Of a stretch of 55,058 nt of DNA, positions 48,953-55,058 are shown in pieces (the stretch's first letter is position 1; each line of letters starts with the position of its first letter). The notes under the pieces are model-generated. The model made no database searches. It was not told the origin of the DNA and worked only from the letters and a program-made list of their open reading frames with translations. The position numbers and the translations under genes were made by a program. Location: the NCBI GenBank assembly GCA_900316715.1, contig ONEC01000019.1, forward strand, positions 1 to 55,058, in the 5' to 3' direction. This stretch comes from an uncultured Eubacteriales bacterium (lineage in GTDB: Bacteria > Bacillota > Clostridia > Lachnospirales > Lachnospiraceae).

Positions 48953-51900
48953 ATCAGAGAGCTGAAGTAAAAAGAAGGAAAAAGTCATTTTGGGCTATGC
49001 TGCTGGCAGTGATGCTGGTGATCAATATGCTGCCGGCAAATGTATATGCTGCCGACATTGATTTTGGCGTGATTACAGGTTCAACTTTGGATGGATATAT
49101 TGGAGATGTATTCCTTCCGGGTGATGAAATGTCGTGGACATTTGTCTCTAATGGAGCTGATACAAATAATGATAATGTTTTAATCTATTATGAGTTCATG
49201 AGTACAGATGAGTATGACATCGTGTCTGGAACAGCTGATCCTAATAATACAGCTGCGGGAAATAATGAAAATGACAAGTATTACTATAAATATAATGTAA
49301 AGACATTAAGTGGTGCGGGTTTTACATTTGATTCGACAAATCCATCTTCGGATATTGCAGGATGGAAAATAAGCAGTGCTGTTGAAACTGGTTCTGGTGG
49401 AAATCATATAGAAAGTATATCTTTACAGGCAGTATATAGCGTTGAATTTGTCACAGCTCATGGAATAGCGCCTGCTACTCGGTATGCAGCATATGGTGAA
49501 AAGGTTACGGAACCAAGTGCCATAACTACTGAGCATTATCAATTTGGTGGCTGGTATACAGACAGCAGCTTTGCAGATGGCAGTAAATGGGATTTTGCAA
49601 ATAATAAAGTTACACAGAATACAGTATTGTATGCAAAGTGGATTCCAAATAAATATACTATAACCTGGAAAAATGATGATGGAACCGTACTGGAAACAGA
49701 TGTGGATGTAGATGCTGGATCTACACCTTCATATGACGGAGCAACACCGACACCGTCAGTGACGGATCCTGCATATGATTATACATTCAGTGGATGGAAT
49801 CCGATTCCGGTTGAAGTAGCTGGTGATGCAGAATATACAGCGCAGTATTCTAAGACAGCTAAAAAAGTAACTGTGACATTTGACAAAAATGGATATGGTA
49901 AAGATGAAGATGTGCCACCAGCACAGTCTGTGGAATATAATAGTAAGGCTTCTGAACCAACCAAGAAATTATTAGATGAGAGATGCAAATTTGGCGGCTG
50001 GTATAAAGAGAAAGAATGTCAGAATCTTTGGAAATTTGACACAGACACAGTTACAGCCAACACAACTTTATATGCAAAGTGGAATCCAGAAACATTTAAT
50101 ATTTCCTATGAACTGGATGGGGGGACAAATCAGAATAATAATCCATCAACATATATTTATGGAACGGGAGTAACATCTCTTCAAGATCCTCAGAAAACAG
50201 GATATGACTTTGTCGGATGGTATACGAATTCGGAACGTAATAGTCCGATATCCAGCCCTGTAATATCAACAACTGATTATGGAAACAAAACATTCTATGC
50301 GAAGTTTACTCTGGCAGAATATACAATCAGTTATGAGATGAACGGAGGAACAAATTCTGAGAAAAACCCGAAGTCTTATAAATATGGAACAAGTATACAA
50401 TCTTTAGAAGATCCTCAGAAAGAAGGATATACTTTTAATGGATGGTATACAGATTCTGAATTTAAACATCCTGTAGGTACGGAAGTTATTTCGGCTACGG
50501 ATACAGGTAATAAAAAATTCTATGCAAAATGGGATATAAATAAGTATACCATTACCTGGAAAAATATAGGTGGAACTATTCTCGAGACTGATACCGGTGT
50601 AGAGCATGGCACAATACCTACGTATGATGGACAAACACCAACCACAGAAGAATCAGCTGAGTTTACATATTCTTTTTCTGGATGGGATCCGGATGTTAAA
50701 GCAGCTGATAGTGATAGAGAATATACAGCAAAGTACACCTCTACAACGAGAACGTATACAGTAACATGGAAGAATTACGACGGAACGGAACTGAAGAAAG
50801 ATGAAAATGTTCCGTATGGTACAACTCCAACATATAATGGAGCCACACCGACAAAGCAGGCAGATGCACAGTATACATACACCTTTAGCGGCTGGTCTCC
50901 ACAGATAAGTTCTGTGACTGGTGATACAGAATATACAGCTCAGTATAGCCGGACATTAAACAAGTACACAGTAACTTGGAAGAATTATGATGGAACAGTA
51001 ATTAAGATAGATAAAGATGTTCCATATGGTACAACTCCAACATATAATGGAGCCGCACCGACAAAGCCGGCAACAGCTCAATATACATATACCTTTAGCA
51101 GCTGGAGTCCGACACTGGATGCCATAACCGGTGATGCAACATATACAGCTCAGTATAACCGGACAGTAAACGAGTACACAGTAACTTGGAAGAATTATGA
51201 TGGAACAGTAATCAAGACAGATAAAGTTCCATATGGTACAACTCCAACATATAATGGAGCCACACCGACAAAGCAGGCAGATGCGCAGTTTACATACACC
51301 TTCAGTGGATGGGATCCAACAATTTATGCGGTAACCGGTAATGCAACATATACAGCTCAGTATAACCGGACATTAAACAAGTACACAGTAACTTGGAAGA
51401 ATTATGATGGAACAGTAATCAAGACAGATAAAGATGTTCCGTATGGAGCAACACCATCGTATGTCGGATCAGAACCAGTACAGCCGGCTACGGCGCAGTA
51501 TACATACAGCTTCAGCGGCTGGGATCCGGTGGTTGGTGTTGTAACAGGAAATGCAGAATATACAGCTCAGTATGATTCTACAGTTAATAAGTATACAGTT
51601 ACCTGGAAGAACATAGGTCAGATAATTGAGACTGATACAGGTGTTGAATATGGAACAACACCATCATATGATGGTGCCACACCAACAAAGGGTGCAGATC
51701 AGCAGTATACATATACTTTTGAAGGCTGGGATCCTGAAGTTGAAACAGTAAAAGGTGATGCAACATATAATGCAAAGTATAATAATACTTTAAATAAGTA
51801 TGAAGTAAAGTTCGTAGATGAAGATGGAACTACACCTCTTAAGGTAAATTATTCAGGTCAGGAAGTTAACAGCGTAAAGTATGATTATGGAACTGCGGCA

Positions 51901-53493
51901 GCAGATATAGTAAGACCAAAGAATCCGGAAAAGACAGCTACAGCAGAATACACCTATACATTTACAGGCTGGACTCCAGCGATTGCAGATGTTACAGATG
52001 ACGCAACCTATAAGGCAACTTATTCAAGAGCAAAGAATAAGTATACAATAAAGTTTGTAGATTATAATGGGGATGTTATATCATCTGCAGAATATGAGTA
52101 TGGAAAAACGGCTGCAGATATAGTAAGACCGTCAAATCCATCAAGAACAGCTACAGCGGAATACACTTATTCATTTTCTGGCTGGACTCCTGCAATTGCA
52201 GATGTTACAGGAGATGCAACATATACAGCAACCTATTCAGCAGCAAAGAATAATTATAAAGTAACCTTCGTTGATTCAGATGATACGGTTCTTCAGGCAA
52301 CTGCAGAGTATGAGTATGGAACAACTGCAGATCAGATAACAAAGCCTGCAGATCCAAGCAAGGCAGCAACAGCAGAATTTACCTATGCATTTGGCGGCTG
52401 GAATCCAAAGGTTGATACTGTAACAGGTGATGTGACTTATAAGGCTGTTTATACAGCAACAAAGAATAAATACGATGTAAGCTTTGTAGATGAAGATGGA
52501 ACAACAGTTCTTATGGCTGCAACACCTTATGAATATGGAACAGCAGCGGCAGATATTGTAAAGCCATCTCCTGAGAAGAAGCCAACAGCTGAGTATTCTT
52601 ATGAATTTACAGGCTGGACTCCTGAAGTAAAGGATGTAACTGGACCTGCAGTATACCAGGCAAATTATGTTCAGAAGGATAGGATGTACAAGGTTACATT
52701 TGTAGATGATGACGGTACTACAGTTATCAAGGAAGCTGAGTATAAATATGGAACTGCAGCAGCAGATGTGGTTAAGCCTGATGATCCTGAAAAGGCAGCA
52801 ACAGCAGAGTATACATATACTTTTGCAGGCTGGGATAAGGATATAGCTGATGTAACAGCAGATGCTGTTTATACAGCAACATATACAGCAGTTAAGAATA
52901 AGTACAGCGTTGTATTTGTAGATGAGGATGGAACAACCGTTCTTAAGGCAGCAGCAGAATATGAATATGGAACTAAGGCGGCAGATATAGAAAAGCCTGC
53001 AGATCCAACTAAGGCAGCAACAGATAAATTCACATATGAATTTACAGGCTGGAGTCCGGAACTTGCAGATGTAACAGCAGATGCAACTTATAAGGCTGTT
53101 TACAAAGAGAACAAAACTGCGGTTTATCATAAGATAAGCTATGACCTGAATGGCGGAACACTTGATGGAAAGACAGGAGTTATAACTGTTGAAGCTGAAG
53201 AGGGTTCTGTAATAACCATTCCGGATGCTCCTACAAGAGAAGGATATAACTTCCTTTACTGGAAGGGTTCAGAGTATCATCCTGGTGACAAGTACACAGT
53301 AGAAGGTGATCATACTTTCACAGCTCAGTGGCAGCTGGTAATTAAGGATGAACCAAAGAAGGATGAAACTACAAAGAAAGATAAGAACACACCTTCAACA
53401 GGTGACGAAGCAGATCCGATGTTATGGATGGCTATATGCATGTTGTCACTTTCAGGAGTGATCTTTATCAGGAAAAGAAAAAAGAGTAATTAA
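48949..53493 (+). CDS. Giant wall-anchored surface protein with 18 InlB-type repeats
   Basis: The 1514-residue protein is secreted (signal peptide ending NVYAAD, ~35 residues) and carries a C-terminal sorting-like signal TPSTGDE, a hydrophobic helix and a KRKKSN tail. It therefore likely is fixed to the wall by a sortase. Between them are three beta-rich repeat types: about five InlB/Listeria-Bacteroides repeats (FGGWYTDS-type and ISYELDGGT-type), seven of the TWKNYDGT type (~70 residues each) and six of the FVDEDGT type (~70-75 residues). Most end in YTFSGWxP and TGDATYTAQY. It is Thr-rich and Cys-poor. The ATG overlaps the glycosyltransferase stop. Adhesin function is inference. Confidence 0.92.
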   Translation: MNQRAEVKRRKKSFWAMLLAVMLVINMLPANVYAADIDFGVITGSTLDGYIGDVFLPGDEMSWTFVSNGADTNNDNVLIYYEFMSTDEYDIVSGTADPNNTAAGNNENDKYYYKYNVKTLSGAGFTFDSTNPSSDIAGWKISSAVETGSGGNHIESISLQAVYSVEFVTAHGIAPATRYAAYGEKVTEPSAITTEHYQFGGWYTDSSFADGSKWDFANNKVTQNTVLYAKWIPNKYTITWKNDDGTVLETDVDVDAGSTPSYDGATPTPSVTDPAYDYTFSGWNPIPVEVAGDAEYTAQYSKTAKKVTVTFDKNGYGKDEDVPPAQSVEYNSKASEPTKKLLDERCKFGGWYKEKECQNLWKFDTDTVTANTTLYAKWNPETFNISYELDGGTNQNNNPSTYIYGTGVTSLQDPQKTGYDFVGWYTNSERNSPISSPVISTTDYGNKTFYAKFTLAEYTISYEMNGGTNSEKNPKSYKYGTSIQSLEDPQKEGYTFNGWYTDSEFKHPVGTEVISATDTGNKKFYAKWDINKYTITWKNIGGTILETDTGVEHGTIPTYDGQTPTTEESAEFTYSFSGWDPDVKAADSDREYTAKYTSTTRTYTVTWKNYDGTELKKDENVPYGTTPTYNGATPTKQADAQYTYTFSGWSPQISSVTGDTEYTAQYSRTLNKYTVTWKNYDGTVIKIDKDVPYGTTPTYNGAAPTKPATAQYTYTFSSWSPTLDAITGDATYTAQYNRTVNEYTVTWKNYDGTVIKTDKVPYGTTPTYNGATPTKQADAQFTYTFSGWDPTIYAVTGNATYTAQYNRTLNKYTVTWKNYDGTVIKTDKDVPYGATPSYVGSEPVQPATAQYTYSFSGWDPVVGVVTGNAEYTAQYDSTVNKYTVTWKNIGQIIETDTGVEYGTTPSYDGATPTKGADQQYTYTFEGWDPEVETVKGDATYNAKYNNTLNKYEVKFVDEDGTTPLKVNYSGQEVNSVKYDYGTAAADIVRPKNPEKTATAEYTYTFTGWTPAIADVTDDATYKATYSRAKNKYTIKFVDYNGDVISSAEYEYGKTAADIVRPSNPSRTATAEYTYSFSGWTPAIADVTGDATYTATYSAAKNNYKVTFVDSDDTVLQATAEYEYGTTADQITKPADPSKAATAEFTYAFGGWNPKVDTVTGDVTYKAVYTATKNKYDVSFVDEDGTTVLMAATPYEYGTAAADIVKPSPEKKPTAEYSYEFTGWTPEVKDVTGPAVYQANYVQKDRMYKVTFVDDDGTTVIKEAEYKYGTAAADVVKPDDPEKAATAEYTYTFAGWDKDIADVTADAVYTATYTAVKNKYSVVFVDEDGTTVLKAAAEYEYGTKAADIEKPADPTKAATDKFTYEFTGWSPELADVTADATYKAVYKENKTAVYHKISYDLNGGTLDGKTGVITVEAEEGSVITIPDAPTREGYNFLYWKGSEYHPGDKYTVEGDHTFTAQWQLVIKDEPKKDETTKKDKNTPSTGDEADPMLWMAICMLSLSGVIFIRKRKKSN
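50731..51590 (+). repeat. Highly similar TWKN-type tandem repeats within the surface protein gene
   Basis: Four adjacent ~200-base units (starting near 50755, 50965, 51175 and 51382) share long stretches of identical DNA around ACTTGGAAGAATTATGATGG and CCATATGGTACAACTCC. The third unit lacks one GAT codon found in the others (near 51225). This points to recent duplication and in-frame change. The flanking repeats are more diverged. Confidence 0.85.
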
Positions 53494-53503
53494 TTAAGTG
53501 AAC

Positions 53504-53538
53504 GTGACAGCTAATCGTAAGGTTAGCTGTCACATTTT
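53504..53538 (+). terminator. Terminator after the surface protein gene
   Basis: GTGACAGCTAA (53504-53514) and TTAGCTGTCAC (53523-53533) form a perfect 11-bp stem with an 8-base loop, followed by a short ATTTTAC tract. The T-run is weak. Confidence 0.75.
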
Positions 53539-53552
53539 ACAAGAGGAAAAAC

Positions 53553-54374
53553 ATGAAAGAGATAACTTCAGTTAATAACGAAAAGATTAAAGATATAGTA
53601 AAGCTCACGAAGAGCGCTTCCAGAAGACGCGAAGAAGGCGTCTTTATTGTTGAAGGACTGAGACTTGTGTCAGAGGTGCCGATAGACAGACTGGTCGAGA
53701 TATTTGTGGAAGAAAGCTTTTTAGATAAGCTTGAATCAGGAACCGGTGGTGGCAACGAAAAAACTGTATTGAATCTTATAGAATCAGCAGAGCAGAAGGA
53801 TTCCTGTACTAAGGTAAATCAGTCGGTTATGAAGAAACTTTCTGATACAGATTCACCTCAGGGCGTTCTTGCTGTTGTAAGCATGGAGAAGCATGATATC
53901 GCAGAGCTTACGGCAGGAGATTCGGTACCATTTATTCTTATCATGGACAGACTCCAGGATCCGGGAAACATGGGAACTATTATAAGAACTGCTGAGGGAG
54001 CGGGAGTTACCGGGATACTGATCAGCAGTGACTCGGTTGATGTATACAGTCCAAAGACAGTGAGATCCACAATGGGATCCATATTCAGAATGAAGGTATG
54101 CGTGAGCGAGAATCTTCTTGAAGATATAGATAAACTGCGAGAATCCGGAATAGTTGTTTTCGGAACACATTTGGATGGAAAAGAGTTTTATGATGAGGAC
54201 TTCACGGGGGCTGCTGCATTTCTTATAGGAAATGAGGGGCGCGGGCTCAGCGAAGCAGTATCGGAGAAGGCTGACAGACTGCTGAGGATCCCTATGGAGG
54301 GACAGGTGGAATCCCTTAATGCGGGAGTCTCCGCGGCGGTCGTAATGTACGAGGTTTTAAGGCAGAGAAGATAA
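53553..54374 (+). CDS. SpoU/TrmH-family rRNA 2'-O-methyltransferase
   Basis: It methylates ribose 2'-O positions in RNA, most likely 23S rRNA, using SAM. The 273 residues have an N-terminal substrate-binding domain (KLTKSASRRREEGVFIVEGLRL) and the trefoil-knot SPOUT domain with its three motifs: LQDPGNMGTIIRTAEGAG, LIGNEGRGLSE and RIPMEGQVESLNAGVSAAV. It resembles RlmB/TsnR-like enzymes. AAGAGGA lies upstream of ATG 53553. It stands alone between the surface protein terminator and the sigma factor gene. Confidence 0.93.
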   Translation: MKEITSVNNEKIKDIVKLTKSASRRREEGVFIVEGLRLVSEVPIDRLVEIFVEESFLDKLESGTGGGNEKTVLNLIESAEQKDSCTKVNQSVMKKLSDTDSPQGVLAVVSMEKHDIAELTAGDSVPFILIMDRLQDPGNMGTIIRTAEGAGVTGILISSDSVDVYSPKTVRSTMGSIFRMKVCVSENLLEDIDKLRESGIVVFGTHLDGKEFYDEDFTGAAAFLIGNEGRGLSEAVSEKADRLLRIPMEGQVESLNAGVSAAVVMYEVLRQRR

Positions 54375-54406
54375 TAAAAAATTTTTTTTAGAAAATTTGT
54401 AACGAA

Positions 54407-54435
54407 TCGACACTTTCTTGCATTAACTTTATAGA
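54407..54435 (+). promoter_or_regulatory. Candidate promoter of the ECF sigma operon
   Basis: TCGACA (54407-54412), 17 bases, TATAGA (54430-54435) fits a sigma-A promoter. TGTAAC just upstream (54399-54404) could be an ECF-type -35 for autoregulation, but no matching -10 was clear. Confidence 0.4.
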
Positions 54436-54458
54436 ACAGACAAGAAGGAGGTGAGAAC

Positions 54459-54938
54459 TTGCAGTCGATGGATGAGATATATCAGAAGTATGCTCAGACA
54501 GTTTTCAGATTCATACTGTCGAAGGTGCAGGACAGCGACCTGGCTGAAGAACTGACACAGGAAACGTTCTATCAGGCTATAAAGTCCAGCGACAGATATG
54601 ATGAAAGCTGCAAGATTTCAACATGGCTTTGCGCAATCGCAAAGAATGTTATCCTTACCTATCTCAGAAAACATCCGAAGCATGAAGATATTGAGGATAT
54701 GGCCATTCCCGTAGATTCAGCCGAAAAGGATGTGATCCGGTCAACGGAAAAAACGGAGCTTTTCAGGAAGCTCCATAACGTGGAAGAACCTTACAGGGAA
54801 GTCATTTACCTCAGAGTTTTCGGAGGTCTGTCTTTCAGGGAGATAGGAGAGATTCACGGAAAGACGGAAAACTGGGCAAGAGTTACGTTCTATAGAGGTA
54901 AGGAAAAATTAAGAAAGGAAGTGGAGAATAATGAATAA
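54459..54938 (+). CDS. ECF-type RNA polymerase sigma factor
   Basis: This is an alternative sigma factor that directs transcription of a stress or envelope regulon. The 159 residues show region 2 (AEELTQETFYQAIKSSDRYD, then ISTWLCAIAKNVILTYLRK) and region 4 (EPYREVIYLRVFGGLSFREIGEI). The start is TTG 54459, with AGGAGG at 54446-54451 spaced 7 bases; an ATG at 54468 is the alternative. Its end overlaps the anti-sigma gene by 8 bases, the usual coupled arrangement. Confidence 0.93.
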   Translation: MQSMDEIYQKYAQTVFRFILSKVQDSDLAEELTQETFYQAIKSSDRYDESCKISTWLCAIAKNVILTYLRKHPKHEDIEDMAIPVDSAEKDVIRSTEKTELFRKLHNVEEPYREVIYLRVFGGLSFREIGEIHGKTENWARVTFYRGKEKLRKEVENNE

Positions 54939-55058
54939 TATACCATGCGAGATCATACTGGATCTGCTTCCGTCATATGTAGACGGATTAACAAACGATG
55001 TTACAAATGCCGCGATAGAAGAACATGTGGAAAGCTGTGAGAAGTGCAGACAGATCCT
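54931..55058 (+). CDS. Zinc-finger anti-sigma factor (3' end cut by window)
   Basis: Only the first 42 residues are in the window. They read as a zf-HC2 / anti-sigma zinc domain: CEIILDLLPSYVDGL then HVESCEKC, giving the His-x3-Cys-x2-Cys pattern that binds zinc and holds the partner sigma factor. The ATG overlaps the sigma gene by 8 bases. A membrane helix and extracellular part are expected beyond the edge but are not visible here. Confidence 0.88.
   Translation, partial: MNNIPCEIILDLLPSYVDGLTNDVTNAAIEEHVESCEKCRQI

Noticed and set aside
48949-53493. Long minus-strand open frames (for example 52276-53130) inside the repeat protein gene
   Set aside because: They arise from the biased composition of the plus-strand repeats and code for Cys/Ile-rich low-complexity sequence with no ribosome site.

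Overview
The window looks like a chromosomal segment of an anaerobic, low-to-mid GC Firmicute, most likely a gut or rumen Lachnospiraceae of the Coprococcus/Butyrivibrio type. This rests on strong AGGAGG-type ribosome binding sites, consensus sigma-A promoters, a T-box leader, tRNA without encoded CCA, a desulfoferrodoxin, L-lactate dehydrogenase and a cdaA-cdaR pair. The genus is inferred from overall feel only. Nearly all genes are on the + strand. No insertion sequence, prophage, CRISPR array or rRNA operon was seen.

Layout. 1-5630: the end of an F-type ATP synthase operon (atpE, atpF, a delta-domain/alpha fusion, atpG, atpD, atpC) closed by a strong terminator. 5686-7854: a PcrA/UvrD helicase. 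8098-11021: an LCP-family cell wall ligase with a glutamine/proline repeat tail, a TraX-like membrane protein and a small unknown. 11106-13482: a MATE exporter and L-lactate dehydrogenase, converging on a purine permease (13573-14940, minus) across a shared terminator. 15134-18320: a polar amino acid ABC transporter followed by a short-chain dehydrogenase. 18350-20489: a T-box leader and threonyl-tRNA synthetase. 20580-28800: a closely spaced run of two unknown membrane proteins, cdaA, cdaR, a sirtuin, glyA and ftsH, the last with a frame break near its end. 28857-29043: intergenic repeats. 29056-29658 (minus): a YfbR-like nucleotidase. 29814-35001: a CapA-like lipoprotein, a two-component system and an unknown lipoprotein. 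35119-40346: a MoxR/DUF58/VWA/VWA/TPR operon behind a perfect consensus promoter. 40461-46850: tRNA-Thr(CGT), an unusual IMP dehydrogenase, desulfoferrodoxin, a small unknown and dnaE. 46957-53493: a three-gene unit of a multi-pass membrane protein, a GT2 glycosyltransferase and a 1514-residue wall-anchored repeat protein. 53553-55058: an rRNA methyltransferase and an ECF sigma/anti-sigma pair cut by the window edge.

The most unusual points are as follows. (1) A C-terminal domain of the ATP synthase delta subunit is fused to the N-terminus of alpha, with no separate atpH. (2) A multi-hairpin RNA element lies between atpE and atpF. (3) ftsH has an apparent -1 frame break with an intact acidic tail in the other frame. 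(4) The IMP dehydrogenase closely resembles the enzyme of the protozoan Tritrichomonas foetus. (5) A possible dedicated glycosylation module sits directly upstream of a giant surface protein. None has been tested by database search here.
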